From the NCBI GenBank assembly GCA_944387895.1, contig CALXGQ010000023.1, forward strand, positions 1 to 54,694: a stretch of DNA of 54,694 nt, given 5' to 3'. Positions within the stretch are counted from its first letter, which is position 1. Every line of letters begins with the position of its first letter. This DNA is from an uncultured Clostridia bacterium (lineage in GTDB: Bacteria > Bacillota > Clostridia > Oscillospirales > QAKW01). This document shows positions 1-8,386 of the stretch, piece after piece. The notes under the pieces were generated by a model. That model had not been told where the DNA came from. It searched no databases and saw only the letters and a list, made by a program, of their open reading frames with translations. The translations under genes were made by a program, and so were the position numbers.

Positions 1-645
1 GCCCGTATTAAGGGTGGCGCTGCGGCCAGCAGCTATACCGCCACCACTGTCAGCTTCCCGGTGACGCTGGAGGTGTCCGGCGGTTCGGCAGACCTCTTTG
101 GCCTGCTGATCGAATACAAGGAAGCGCAGGAGCCTGCCCAGCCGGAAGCCCCGGTTATCATCAAGGGCGCGGGCGGCACATGGCAGAAAGGCAGCAATGA
201 TGGGCTCAGCTTCACGTCGGACGCTGAATATGCTGATTTCCTGAAAGTCAGGGTAGACGGCAAAGATTTGGATGCTTCCAATTACACTGTGAAGGAAGGC
301 AGCACGATAGTCACGCTCAAAGCGGAATATCTGAATACTTTGTCCGTGGGCAGGCACACGCTTGAGATTGAGTCCAAAAACGGCATAGCCAAGACGGAGT
401 TTACCATCACGGCGGTGCAGGGCGGAGATGACAGCCAGACCGGCGGCACCACGCCGCAGGAACCGGACAAAAATGGAGGAGACACAACCAACCCGCAGAC
501 CGGCGATAGCAGCAACTTTGCTTTTTATCTCGTTCTGCTGGCGGCGTCGGGCGCGGCGTTGATTGCCCTTTCCGTCTTTCTTGCAAAACAAAAGAAAAGT
601 AAGAAACCGGCAAAAAGCAGGAACGGCTGTTCCCGCTTCGCATAG
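1..645 (+). CDS. Cell-wall anchored surface protein, C-terminal part
   Basis: The frame is open from the first base, so the protein begins outside the window and only about 214 residues are seen. A beta-rich stretch is followed by a low-complexity linker (TGGTTPQEPDKNGGDT), then an NPQTGD motif, a hydrophobic segment (FAFYLVLLAASGAALIALSV) and a Lys-rich tail. That order is the classic sortase sorting signal, so the protein is expected to be cut at the T-G bond and linked to peptidoglycan. The tail is longer than usual (about 25 residues after the membrane segment). Ligand or enzymatic function cannot be told from this fragment. A strong hairpin follows directly, so it ends its transcription unit. 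Confidence 0.8.
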   Translation, partial: ARIKGGAAASSYTATTVSFPVTLEVSGGSADLFGLLIEYKEAQEPAQPEAPVIIKGAGGTWQKGSNDGLSFTSDAEYADFLKVRVDGKDLDASNYTVKEGSTIVTLKAEYLNTLSVGRHTLEIESKNGIAKTEFTITAVQGGDDSQTGGTTPQEPDKNGGDTTNPQTGDSSNFAFYLVLLAASGAALIALSVFLAKQKKSKKPAKSRNGCSRFA

Positions 646-694
646 AAACGCCATGGCGCCCGGCCGGAAAAGGCCGGGGCGCCATGGCGTTTCT
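644..694 (+). terminator. Strong hairpin after the surface protein gene
   Basis: The arms 644-665 and 672-694 are almost perfectly complementary (AGAAACGCCATGGCGCCC on the left) around a six-base loop. Only a short TTTCT follows, so it is a terminator-like stem with a weak U tract. It separates the surface protein gene from the next promoter at 731. Confidence 0.7.
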
Positions 695-730
695 GGGATC
701 CGGAGCCTGCGCAAATTTCCGGGGCGGCTC

Positions 731-759
731 TTGACGCAGGCGGGCGGATAAATTATAAT
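731..759 (+). promoter_or_regulatory. Promoter for the yfcE-like gene
   Basis: TTGACG at 731-736 and a perfect TATAAT at 754-759 are spaced by 17 bp, a near-consensus housekeeping promoter. The transcript would carry a leader of about 110 nt holding a small GC hairpin (GCGGCG...CGCCGC, about 764-784) and the palindromic repeat at 786-841. Confidence 0.75.
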
Positions 760-785
760 GAACCTGCGGCGCGGTCTGCGCCGCA

Positions 786-841
786 TAGGCAAAGCCGATC
801 CATTCGAACTCGATTTTAAGGGTGGATTTTCGCCTTTGCCT
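786..841 (+). repeat. Palindromic repeat, copy 1 (upstream of yfcE)
   Basis: A unit of about 55 bp that begins AGGCAAAGCCGATCC and ends TGGATTTTCGCCTTTGCC, so its ends can pair into an imperfect hairpin. A second copy in the same orientation lies at 1445-1499 with nearly the same sequence (shared core CGATTTT(T)AAGGGTGGATT). The two copies bracket the yfcE-like gene. Confidence 0.75.
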
Positions 842-879
842 AAGCAGAATTTCAGCGAAGAAGGGAAGAAATAGATCAA

Positions 880-1446
880 ATGAAATGGATGATTGCCTCC
901 GATCTCCACGGTTCGGCGTATTACTGCGGGGAGCTGCTGCGCGCCTATCGGAAGGAAGGGGCGGAGCGGCTGATTTTGCTGGGGGATCTATTGTATCACG
1001 GGCCGCGCAACGAGCTGCCGGAGGGATACGACCCCAAGGCGGTGATCGGGATGCTCAACGGATTGAAAAACGAAGCGACCGGCGCGCGGGGCAACTGCGA
1101 CGCCGAGGTGGATCAGATGGTTCTGGAATTTCCGATGATGGCGGATTATCTGCTCTGGCCCCTCGGCCGGCATACGATTTTTGCTACCCACGGCCATCTT
1201 TTTCATCCGGAGCACCTTCCGCCGCTGCGCGGCGGCGATCTCTTCCTCTTTGGGCATACCCATATCCCTCTTTGTCAACAAAAGGCGGGGATCACGCTGC
1301 TCAATCCCGGCTCTGTTTCCCTCCCGAAAGAGGGCTCTCCGCACAGCTATCTGGTGTTCGACGGCACCGCGTTCCTCTGGAAAACGCTGGAGGGCACCGT
1401 TTATGAGCGGTACGCGCCGGATTTGGAGGAACGGCGCGGCGGTTAG
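880..1446 (+). CDS. yfcE: YfcE-like metallophosphodiesterase
   Basis: A 188-residue calcineurin-like phosphoesterase of the YfcE/MJ0936 family, which hydrolyses phosphodiester bonds with a two-metal centre; the natural substrate is unknown. The family motifs appear in order: D-x-H near the start (IASDLHGS), GD (LLGDLLYHG), GNCD (ARGNCDAEV), then THGH and GHTH (LFGHTHIPL) followed by NPGS. Length fits the family. It has its own promoter at 731 and is flanked on both sides by copies of a palindromic repeat. The downstream copy supplies the TAG stop codon itself (1444-1446). Confidence 0.9.
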   Translation: MKWMIASDLHGSAYYCGELLRAYRKEGAERLILLGDLLYHGPRNELPEGYDPKAVIGMLNGLKNEATGARGNCDAEVDQMVLEFPMMADYLLWPLGRHTIFATHGHLFHPEHLPPLRGGDLFLFGHTHIPLCQQKAGITLLNPGSVSLPKEGSPHSYLVFDGTAFLWKTLEGTVYERYAPDLEERRGG

Positions 1447-1717
1447 GCAAAGCCGATCCGTCAGCACTCGATTTTTAAGGGTGGATTTTCGCCTTTGCAG
1501 CGTTAAAATACGCGTAAATCCGTCAGGATTTACTGCGTTTTGTGCCTTGCCAAGCCAAAAATCTCCCCCTTTAAAATTCTTTAACCTGAAACGAGCGGAA
1601 TTTTGCGTGATTTTTGGTGCGGCGGAAACCGCAAGGCTGACGCCTGCGGTGGACAACAAGCCGAAAAGCGCCGAAACGATGCCGTTTCAGGCGGGGGCGG
1701 ATGAATCGGCTTTGCCT
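1445..1717 (+). mobile_element. MITE-like element with 13-bp terminal inverted repeats
   Basis: AGGCAAAGCCGAT at 1445-1457 is matched exactly by its reverse complement ATCGGCTTTGCCT at 1705-1717, giving a 273-bp unit with no coding capacity. The left end contains copy 2 of the palindromic repeat (1445-1499). Inside is a smaller perfect hairpin (GTAAATCC gtca GGATTTAC, about 1514-1533). No clear target duplication is visible. It fills the gap between yfcE and ogt. It could be a non-autonomous transposon or a repeated extragenic palindrome cluster. Confidence 0.55.
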
Positions 1718-1735
1718 GAAGGGAAAGCGCGCCAC

Positions 1736-2263
1736 TTATTTTGGCGAAAAAGCAGGGCGCCGGGACGGGGGAAGGAAAACGCCCTCTGTTTGCAGCAGCT
1801 TGATTTTGTTGCTCAGCCCGGCGGCATAGCCGGTCGGGTTGCCGCCGGCGCCGATGAGCCGGTGGCATGGAATGATGATGGAGATGGGATTGCGCCCCGC
1901 CGCGCTGCCAACAGCCCGGGGCGAAGCGTTCTTTCCGGTTCCGGCGGCGATTTTTTCTGCAAGCGCACCGTAGGTGACGGTTTGCCCGAAGGGAATGGTG
2001 CGCAGCAGCGCCCAGACGGCTTTCTGAAAGGGCGTTCCGGCCGCGTCCAGAGGCGGGGTAAAGCCGGGATCCCGGCCGGAAAAATAAAGATCCAGCCATT
2101 GCCGGGTCTGGGCGAGGATTGGCGTGGTTCTCTCCGCCCAGCCTTCTTCCGGCGGAGCGGGGAAGTTCTTTTGCCCCTCCTGCCATAGCCCGGTGAGCGC
2201 CCGGCCGTTGCTGATCAGCAGCAGGGTTCCGATGGGGGAAACATAATAATCGATATCGTGCAT
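1736..2263 (-). CDS. ogt: Methylated-DNA--protein-cysteine methyltransferase
   Basis: Suicidal DNA repair protein that moves the alkyl group from O6-alkylguanine or O4-alkylthymine to its own cysteine. The acceptor site IIPCHR is present near residue 130, with the upstream FQKAVWALLRTIPFGQTVTYG helix-turn-helix region and the downstream RLIGAGGNPTGYAAGL segment typical of Ogt/MGMT. At 175 residues it matches the single-domain class without an Ada regulatory part. It is transcribed against the flanking genes and stands alone. Upstream of its start the DNA leads into the divergent rimP promoter. Confidence 0.92.
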   Translation of the reverse strand: MHDIDYYVSPIGTLLLISNGRALTGLWQEGQKNFPAPPEEGWAERTTPILAQTRQWLDLYFSGRDPGFTPPLDAAGTPFQKAVWALLRTIPFGQTVTYGALAEKIAAGTGKNASPRAVGSAAGRNPISIIIPCHRLIGAGGNPTGYAAGLSNKIKLLQTEGVFLPPSRRPAFSPK

Positions 2264-2355
2264 CGGGAAGATCCTCCGTAAGACGGATTTTACAGGGTAA
2301 AACCATTATAAAACGGCCTTTTGAGGCTTGTCAAGCCGGGTTTTGCAAAAAAAGC

Positions 2356-2384
2356 TTGCATTTTCCGAAACATCGTGGTATACT
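2356..2384 (+). promoter_or_regulatory. Promoter of the rimP-nusA-infB operon
   Basis: TTGCAT at 2356-2361 and TATACT at 2379-2384, spacer 17 bp. It is the only strong promoter seen upstream of the translation operon. The genes from rimP onward overlap or lie a few bases apart. Confidence 0.75.
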
Positions 2385-2401
2385 ACTTTACAGTATATAT
2401 G

Positions 2402-2428
2402 AAGGAGGTTCGTCAAACGGACCTCCTT
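2402..2428 (+). promoter_or_regulatory. Hairpin in the rimP leader
   Basis: AAGGAGGT at 2402-2409 pairs perfectly with ACCTCCTT at 2421-2428. The left arm looks like a Shine-Dalgarno sequence locked in a stem, just upstream of the true ribosome site (AAAGGGG, about 2440). It could affect translation or act as a protein-binding leader; no U tract follows, so it is not a plain terminator. Confidence 0.5.
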
Positions 2429-2453
2429 GCATTTTGCCGGAAAGGGGAACGGA

Positions 2454-2915
2454 ATGAGGGAAAATACTGCGGCTAAAGTGGCGGCGCTGGCAGCGCCGGT
2501 GGCGGAAAGTTTGGGATACTCCCTGTTTGACGTGGAATACGTCAAGGAGGGCCCGGATTATTTTCTTCGTCTTTATATCACAGCGGAGGCGGGGATCACC
2601 ATTGAGGACTGCGAGCGGATGTCCCGGGCGATCGATCCGCTGCTGGACGAGGCGGATCTGATCCGGGAGCACTATTATCTGGAGGTTTCCTCCGTCGGGC
2701 TGGATCGGCCGCTGAAGAAGGAAAAGGATTTTCTCTATTTCATGGGCGAGAAGATCGAGGTAAAGCTGTTTCGCCCTCTGGAAGGCAGTAATAATTGGGT
2801 GGGGCGGCTGACCGGATATCAGGACGGCCGGTTCACCATCGACGCGGACGGCCGCAGGCTGGAGCTGGCGGTCAAGGACGCGCGCCTGATTCGTCCCTGG
2901 GTTGATTTTTCGTAA
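2454..2915 (+). CDS. rimP: Ribosome maturation factor RimP
   Basis: Assists 30S subunit assembly. The protein has the N-terminal alpha/beta domain (VAESLGYSLFDVEYVKEGPD) with the conserved stretch LEVSSVGLDRPLKKEKDF and a C-terminal SH3-like domain (residues about 85-150). The ATG at 2454 is preferred because AAAGGGG lies about 8 bases upstream; an earlier TTG at 2427 sits inside the leader hairpin. It opens the classic rimP-nusA-ylxR-ylxQ-infB-rbfA order, with 26 bases to nusA. Confidence 0.93.
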   Translation: MRENTAAKVAALAAPVAESLGYSLFDVEYVKEGPDYFLRLYITAEAGITIEDCERMSRAIDPLLDEADLIREHYYLEVSSVGLDRPLKKEKDFLYFMGEKIEVKLFRPLEGSNNWVGRLTGYQDGRFTIDADGRRLELAVKDARLIRPWVDFS

Positions 2916-2941
2916 ATTTTAGGAGGATAAATGTTAAAAAA

Positions 2942-3988
2942 ATGAAAAACGCAGAATTTTTTAAGGCGCTGGAGCTGATCGAGGCGGAAAAGGGAATCCC
3001 CGCCGACTATATGATCGAAAAGGTGGAAAACGCGCTGCTGGCCGCGGCCAAACGCGCTTATGGAACCGCCGACAATGCCGAAGTGATTGTGAATAAAGAA
3101 AAGAACGAGATCAAGCTCTTGCAGAAGAAGACCGTTGTGGAAGAGGTGACCGATCCGGTTCTGGAGATTTCGCTGGAAGAAGCGCACGATACGGTGTCCA
3201 AACGCCTGAAGCTGGGTGATGAGGCGGCGGTGGAGATCAAAACCAAAGAGTTCGGTCGGATTGCCGCGCAGAACGCCAAGCAGGTAATCATCCACGGCAT
3301 CCGGGACGGCGAACGGGGGCTGCTTTATCAGGAGTTCAACAGCAAGGAAAGCGAAATCATCACCACCACCGTCAATCGGGTGGAGCCCAACGGCAACGCC
3401 ATTCTGGATATCGGCAAGAGCCAGGCCATGCTGATCCGGAACGAGCAGATCCCCGGCGAGGTTTTGAATCCCGGCGATTTTGTGAAAATTTACGTGGTGG
3501 AGGTTCGCTCCGCGCAGAAGGGACCGCAGGTTCTGATTTCCCGCACCCATCCCGGGCTGGTCCGGCGGCTTTTCGAGCTGGAGGTGCCGGAGATTTTCGA
3601 CGGCTCGGTGGAGGTGAAGGCGATCGCCCGGGAGGCGGGGAGCCGAACCAAGATCGCCGTATTTTCCCAGGATGAAAACGTGGATCCGGTCGGCGCCTGC
3701 ATCGGCGCCCGGGGCATGAGAATCGCCAAGGTCTGCGAAGAGCTGAAGGGCGAGAAGGTGGACGTGATCCGCTATAGTGAAAACCCCGAGGAATACATCG
3801 CTTCCGCTCTTGCTCCGGCCAAGATCCTGAGCGTTGCGGCCGATGAGGCCGCCCACACCTGCGTGGTGGTCGTCAGCGATGATCAGCTCTCCCTTGCCAT
3901 CGGCAAGGAGGGGCAGAACGCCCGGCTGGCCGCCAAGCTCACCGGCTATAAAATCGATATCAAGCCGCTTTCCAAAGTAGGTGATTGA
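2942..3988 (+). CDS. nusA: Transcription termination/antitermination factor NusA
   Basis: Binds RNA polymerase and nascent RNA and modulates pausing, termination and antitermination. The 348 residues show the N-terminal polymerase-binding domain (about 1-120), an S1 domain (GERGLLYQEF...ILDIGKSQAML, about 120-190) and two KH domains with GACIGARGMR and LAIGKEGQNARLA signatures. It lacks the C-terminal acidic repeats of the E. coli protein, as usual in Firmicutes. An AGGAGG lies upstream of the ATG. It sits between rimP and ylxR. Confidence 0.96.
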   Translation: MKNAEFFKALELIEAEKGIPADYMIEKVENALLAAAKRAYGTADNAEVIVNKEKNEIKLLQKKTVVEEVTDPVLEISLEEAHDTVSKRLKLGDEAAVEIKTKEFGRIAAQNAKQVIIHGIRDGERGLLYQEFNSKESEIITTTVNRVEPNGNAILDIGKSQAMLIRNEQIPGEVLNPGDFVKIYVVEVRSAQKGPQVLISRTHPGLVRRLFELEVPEIFDGSVEVKAIAREAGSRTKIAVFSQDENVDPVGACIGARGMRIAKVCEELKGEKVDVIRYSENPEEYIASALAPAKILSVAADEAAHTCVVVVSDDQLSLAIGKEGQNARLAAKLTGYKIDIKPLSKVGD

Positions 3989-3991
3989 CCG

Positions 3992-4264
3992 TTGGCAAAA
4001 GAACGTAAAATACCGATGCGGATGTGCCTTTGCTGCAGGGAAATGAAGCCCAAGCGGGAGCTGGTTCGCGTGGTGATGAATAAGGAAGGCGTGATCGCAG
4101 TCGATCCCACCGGCAAGGCGCCGGGGCGCGGCGCTTATCTTTGCCGGGAACCGGAATGCGTTCAAAAGCTCGGCAGGCTCCGGGTGCTGGATCGCAGCTT
4201 CGGCAAGGCGGTGCCGGGCGAGGTTTACGATCGGCTTCAGAAGGAGCTGGCGGCGCGTGAATAA
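3992..4264 (+). CDS. ylxR: YlxR/RnpM family RNA-binding protein
   Basis: A 90-residue DUF448 protein. The family carries the CCxCR-type motif seen here as MRMCLCCREM, followed by KRELVRVV and the GRGAYLC signature. The B. subtilis relative has been linked to RNase P modulation. The TTG at 3992 is chosen because it lies 3 bases after the nusA stop and gives the usual N-terminus (MAKERKIPMRMC). Its end overlaps the start of the next gene by 8 bases, so the two are probably translationally coupled. Confidence 0.88.
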   Translation: MAKERKIPMRMCLCCREMKPKRELVRVVMNKEGVIAVDPTGKAPGRGAYLCREPECVQKLGRLRVLDRSFGKAVPGEVYDRLQKELAARE

Positions 4265-4559
4265 GTTTTTGACGACGCTCGGCCTGGCGCGCCGGGCGGG
4301 AAAGCTGAACTACGGATTTGATATGGTGATGTCGGGACTGGGCGCAACCCATCTGCTGCTGCTGGCGGCGGACTGCTCGCCCCGTACCCGGAAAAATGTG
4401 GAACTGGCTGCCGCGGAATTTCAGATTCCGCTGTATCCTCTGCGGCAGACCAAGGAAGAGCTGGGCGCATCCATCGGAACCAAACCGGTGGGGATCATCG
4501 GCGTGGCCGACCGGGGCTTTGCCCGCAGCCTGACGCAATCGATTGAAGGGGGTATGTAA
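4257..4559 (+). CDS. ylxQ: L7Ae-family ribosomal-like protein YlxQ
   Basis: A 100-residue member of the L7Ae/L30e/S12e RNA-binding family, which recognises kink-turn RNA. The signature [17 protein letters not shown] and the [15 protein letters not shown] segment are typical of the Firmicutes YlxQ group encoded between ylxR and infB. The GTG start overlaps the end of ylxR, and the stop lies 2 bases before infB. The cellular role is not settled in the family. Confidence 0.86.
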   Translation: MNKFLTTLGLARRAGKLNYGFDMVMSGLGATHLLLLAADCSPRTRKNVELAAAEFQIPLYPLRQTKEELGASIGTKPVGIIGVADRGFARSLTQSIEGGM

Positions 4560-4561
4560 TT

Positions 4562-7075
4562 TTGGATCAGAAATACAGAGTGCATGAATTTGCAAAAGAT
4601 ATGGGTCTTAAAAGCGGAGATGTCATGAAGCTTTTGGATCAGCTTGAGGTCAAGGAACGCACCCATATGGCGGTGCTGACCCAAAAAGAGCTGGATTTCC
4701 TCTTTGACCATTATACGAAAATCAATCAGGTTCAGGATTTCAACAGCTATTTTGAGCTGGCAAACCGGCCTGACGCGCAAAAGGAAAAGGCGAAGGCGCC
4801 GGAAGAGAAGAAGCCGGAGCCGAAGCCGGAAGAGAAGAAGCCGGAGCCGCCCAAGAGCGGCCCGCGGCTGATCGCCAAGGCGGAACCGAAGCCGGAAGAG
4901 AAGAAGCCGGAGCCGCCCAAGAGCGGCCCGCGGCTGATCGCCAAAGCGGAGCCGAAGCCGGTAGAGAAGAAAGCGGAGCCGAAAAAATCGGCGGCCGCCC
5001 AGAAGCCGGCGGAAAAAACGGCGGCTCCCCAGCAGGCGGCGCCCAGGCAGGCAACCCCCAAAAAGAAGGAAAAGGGTCCGCGGCAGGTGCAGAGCTATGA
5101 GCGTACCGTCCGGGTGGTGGATACGCGCGCCCAGGACGTAAACCTCGGGAAATACGACGATAAGCTGATGGATCTGGCCAGCAGCCATGAAAACCGCAAT
5201 ACGGCCGGAGCGTCCAAGCAGAAGATCCAGAAGAAGAGAGATTGGCAGAAGCAGAACCAATACGGAAAGAAAAAGAAGGAAACGGAAGCAGAACGCTTGA
5301 AGCGGATCGAGCTGCAAAGAAAGCAGGCGAAGATGAAGATTCTGGTACCCGATGAAATTTCGGTGGGCGAGCTGGCGCTGCGGATGAAGGTAAACGTGGC
5401 GCAGGTGGTCAAAAAGCTGATGTCGCTGGGGACTATGGCGAGCGCCTCTCAGGTGATTGACTACGATACGGCCTATCTGGTGGCGGAAGAGTTTGATATC
5501 CGGGTGGAGAAGGAAGTGATCCTCTCCATCGAGGATCGCCTGATCGATGATCGGGAGGATCAGGCCGGCGAGCTGGTGAAGCGGTGCCCGGTCGTGGTGG
5601 TGATGGGTCACGTCGACCACGGTAAAACCTCGCTGCTGGACGCCATCCGCGATACCAACGTGGTCAGCGGCGAAGCCGGCGGCATTACGCAGCATATCGG
5701 CGCTTATAAAGTGAAATGCAACGGGGAGGAAATCACCTTTCTGGATACGCCGGGGCACGCCGCGTTTACGGCGATGCGCGCCCGCGGCGCGCTGGCGACC
5801 GATATCGCGATTCTGGTCGTGGCCGCCGACGACGGCATCATGCCCCAGACGATAGAGGCGATCAACCATGCCAAGGCGGCGGAGATTCCCATCATCGTCG
5901 CCATCAATAAGATGGATAAGCCGGCGGCCAATCCCGACCGCGTGATGCAGGAGCTGACAGAGCATGAGCTGGTGCCGGAAGCATGGGGCGGCGATACCAT
6001 CTGCGTTCCCGTTTCGGCAGTTCAGCATGATAATATCGATACGCTGCTGGAGATGGTTCTGCTGGTGGCGGAGATGCGCGACCTGAAGGCGAACCCCAAC
6101 CGTCTGGCAAAGGGCACGGTGATCGAGGCGAAGCTGGATAAGGGCCGCGGCTCTGTGGCTACGGTTCTGGTGCAGAACGGAACGCTGAAGATGGGCGATA
6201 TCATCATCGCCGGAACGGCGGTCGGCAAGATCCGCGCCATGACCGACGATAAGGGCCGGAAAATCAAAACGGCCGGGCCTTCTACCCCGGTGGAGATCAT
6301 CGGGCTGGCCGAAGTGCCGCAGGCCGGGGATAATTTCTTCGTTGTGGAAGATGAGCGGCTGGCGCGGGAGCTTGCGGATCAGCGCAAGAATGATCAGAAG
6401 CTGGCGGCGCAGAACCAGTATAAGGTTTCGCTGGACGATCTCTTCTCCCGGATCCAGGAAGGCAATATGAAGGATCTCAACATCATTGTGAAGGCAGACG
6501 TGCAGGGCTCCGCGGAGGCGGTCAAGGCCTCTTTGGAGAAGCTGACCAACGACGAGGTGCGGGTCCGCGTGATCCACAGCGGCGTAGGCGGCATCAACGA
6601 AAGCGACGTGATGCTGGCGGAAGCCTCCGGCGCGATCATCGTCGGCTTCAATATCCGCCCCGACGCCAGCGCAAAGGCCTCGGCGGAAAAGGCCAACGTC
6701 GATATCCGCCTGTATCGCATCATCTACGACTGCATCGAGGAGATCGAAGCGGCCATGAAAGGAATGCTGGCGCCCAAATTTAAGGAAGTGGTGCTGGGCA
6801 CCGCCGAGGTGCGGCAGACCATCCGCGTTTCCGGCGTGGGAACCGTTGCCGGGTGCTATGTCAAGAGCGGGAAGCTGACCCGCAACGCCTCCGTTCGCCT
6901 GATCCGCGAGAACGTGGTTATTTTTGAAGGCGCGCTGGCTTCCCTCAAGCGGTTTAAGGACGACGTAAAGGAAGTTCAGGAGAACTTTGAATGCGGCCTG
7001 ACCATTGAAAACTACAATGACCTGAAGGAAGGCGACGTGGTAGAGGCCTATGAGATGCAGGAGATCAAAGAATAA
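4562..7075 (+). CDS. infB: Translation initiation factor IF-2
   Basis: GTPase that brings initiator tRNA to the ribosome. The 837 residues hold an N-terminal domain ([20 protein letters not shown]), a Pro/Glu/Lys-rich linker, the IF2-N domain (about 258-320), the G domain from about residue 340 ([21 protein letters not shown]), and domains II-IV. The TTG at 4562 gives the standard N-terminus. The linker contains a 22-residue unit ([20 protein letters not shown]) repeated nearly exactly by a 66-bp tandem duplication at 4820-4951. The stop overlaps the rbfA start (TAATG). Confidence 0.97.
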   Translation: MDQKYRVHEFAKDMGLKSGDVMKLLDQLEVKERTHMAVLTQKELDFLFDHYTKINQVQDFNSYFELANRPDAQKEKAKAPEEKKPEPKPEEKKPEPPKSGPRLIAKAEPKPEEKKPEPPKSGPRLIAKAEPKPVEKKAEPKKSAAAQKPAEKTAAPQQAAPRQATPKKKEKGPRQVQSYERTVRVVDTRAQDVNLGKYDDKLMDLASSHENRNTAGASKQKIQKKRDWQKQNQYGKKKKETEAERLKRIELQRKQAKMKILVPDEISVGELALRMKVNVAQVVKKLMSLGTMASASQVIDYDTAYLVAEEFDIRVEKEVILSIEDRLIDDREDQAGELVKRCPVVVVMGHVDHGKTSLLDAIRDTNVVSGEAGGITQHIGAYKVKCNGEEITFLDTPGHAAFTAMRARGALATDIAILVVAADDGIMPQTIEAINHAKAAEIPIIVAINKMDKPAANPDRVMQELTEHELVPEAWGGDTICVPVSAVQHDNIDTLLEMVLLVAEMRDLKANPNRLAKGTVIEAKLDKGRGSVATVLVQNGTLKMGDIIIAGTAVGKIRAMTDDKGRKIKTAGPSTPVEIIGLAEVPQAGDNFFVVEDERLARELADQRKNDQKLAAQNQYKVSLDDLFSRIQEGNMKDLNIIVKADVQGSAEAVKASLEKLTNDEVRVRVIHSGVGGINESDVMLAEASGAIIVGFNIRPDASAKASAEKANVDIRLYRIIYDCIEEIEAAMKGMLAPKFKEVVLGTAEVRQTIRVSGVGTVAGCYVKSGKLTRNASVRLIRENVVIFEGALASLKRFKDDVKEVQENFECGLTIENYNDLKEGDVVEAYEMQEIKE
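4820..4975 (+). repeat. 66-bp tandem repeat inside infB
   Basis: Two units (4820-4885 and 4886-4951) are almost identical at the DNA level, and a third diverging partial unit starts at 4952. The period is a multiple of three, so the reading frame is kept and the flexible IF-2 linker is simply lengthened. Confidence 0.85.
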
Positions 7076-7443
7076 TGGCACATCGGATTGAACGTGTAAA
7101 TGAAGAGATCCGCAAGGAGCTTGCCCGGATCCTTCCAACGGTGAAGGATCCCCGGGTTCCCCCTCTGCTTTCGGTAACGGCGGTGGAAACCACCGGCGAT
7201 CTGAAGGAATGCAAGGTGTTTGTTTCGGCGCTGGAGGGGGATGAAAAGGAGATGCTGCGCGGGTTGAAATCCTCCGGGAGCTATATCCGCGGCGCCCTTG
7301 CCCGCAGCTTAAAGTTGCGCAATACCCCGGAGCTGAGCTTCCATGCGGACCCTTCCATCAAATATGGGATGCACATCAATGAAAAGCTGCACGAGCTGGG
7401 TCTGGACGGAACCGGGAGTGAAAAAGGCGATGAAGAAGAATAA
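7075..7443 (+). CDS. rbfA: Ribosome-binding factor A
   Basis: Small KH-like protein needed for late 30S maturation and cold adaptation. The 122 residues begin with the family start (HRIERVNEEIRKELARIL) and contain VKDPR, the VSALEGDE segment and the C-terminal RNTPELSFHADPSIKYGM motif. The ATG overlaps the infB stop by one base, and the end overlaps the nrnA start by 14 bases, so translation is coupled along the operon. Confidence 0.94.
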   Translation: MAHRIERVNEEIRKELARILPTVKDPRVPPLLSVTAVETTGDLKECKVFVSALEGDEKEMLRGLKSSGSYIRGALARSLKLRNTPELSFHADPSIKYGMHINEKLHELGLDGTGSEKGDEEE

Positions 7444-8386
7444 TACCCTTGAAGAGATCGCGGCGTTTCTGAAAAAGGAGCCGGAGCTGACGCTGCTCTG
7501 CCATGCGCGGCCGGACGGTGATACGCTGGGCTGCGCCTTCGGGCTTAAAGATCTTCTGGAGCGGCAGGGCAAGCGGATAACGGTGCTCTGCCCGGATTCC
7601 GTATCGCCGCGGTACCGGTTTTTGAGCGGCGGGGAGCTGCTCGGCGGAACCCCTGCGGGGAAGGTGGTATGCCTGGATATGGCGTCGCCGGAGATGGCGG
7701 GAAGCTATCGGGCGCTGGCGGAGCAGGCAGACGTGGTGATCGATCATCACGCCACCAATTCCTGCTACGGCAGGCTGAATCATATCGATCCGGAGGCGGC
7801 CGCCGCCGGGGAGATTCTGGTGGAGCTGGCCGGTCTGCTGGGCGGGCTGACCCGCAAGGCGGCGGAGGCTTTTTATACGGCGATTTCCACCGATACCGGG
7901 TGCTTTCAATATGGGAATACAACCGCCCGCACCCACCGGATCGCCGCCGTTTTGGCGGAGGCCGGGATCGATCTTGCCGCATTGAACAAGCATTTGTTTC
8001 AGACCAAAAGAAAAGAGGAATACCGGCTGGTGGCCCGGGCGATGGAAACGCTGCGATATTTCAGCGGCGACCGGATCGTAACCATGCGGATCTCGCTGGA
8101 AATGCTGGCTGAAACCGGCGCCGGAGCGGACGAGCTGGAAACGATCTCGTCCCTGCCCGCCCAGATCGCGGGCGTAGCGGCGGCGGCCACTTTTAAGGAG
8201 ACCGAGCCGGGGAAATATAAGGTTTCCCTGCGGACAGACGGTCGGATCCACGGCGGGCAGGTCTGTTCCCTTTTCGGCGGCGGCGGCCACCGGCAGGCGG
8301 CGGGCTGCTTTATGGAAGGGGAGTACGGCGCGGTGGAAGAGCAGATGGCGGCGGCTTTGGCCGCTGAATTGGAGCGACAGGCGTGA
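7430..8386 (+). CDS. nrnA: DHH-family oligoribonuclease/pAp phosphatase (NrnA-like)
   Basis: Members degrade nano-RNA and dephosphorylate 3'-phosphoadenosine 5'-phosphate. The DHH domain shows HARPDGDTLGCAFGL, the namesake IDHHATN motif and ISTDTGCFQYGNT, and the DHHA1 domain ends with GGGGHRQAAGCF. The ATG at 7430 is chosen because it gives the usual N-terminus; a GTG 12 bases upstream is possible. Position between rbfA and truB is the standard Firmicutes arrangement. Confidence 0.9.
   Translation: MKKNNTLEEIAAFLKKEPELTLLCHARPDGDTLGCAFGLKDLLERQGKRITVLCPDSVSPRYRFLSGGELLGGTPAGKVVCLDMASPEMAGSYRALAEQADVVIDHHATNSCYGRLNHIDPEAAAAGEILVELAGLLGGLTRKAAEAFYTAISTDTGCFQYGNTTARTHRIAAVLAEAGIDLAALNKHLFQTKRKEEYRLVARAMETLRYFSGDRIVTMRISLEMLAETGAGADELETISSLPAQIAGVAAAATFKETEPGKYKVSLRTDGRIHGGQVCSLFGGGGHRQAAGCFMEGEYGAVEEQMAAALAAELERQA

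Noticed and set aside
4740..5061. Alternative minus-strand reading frames over the infB linker
   Set aside because: They are by-products of the 66-bp tandem repeat in infB; composition and lack of starts argue against genes.
4421..7138. A 905-codon open frame antisense to infB
   Set aside because: It mirrors the infB coding bias, has low-complexity His/Arg/Leu composition and no ribosome site. The same holds for long antisense frames opposite the activase gene (18106-20823), nusA and fucI.
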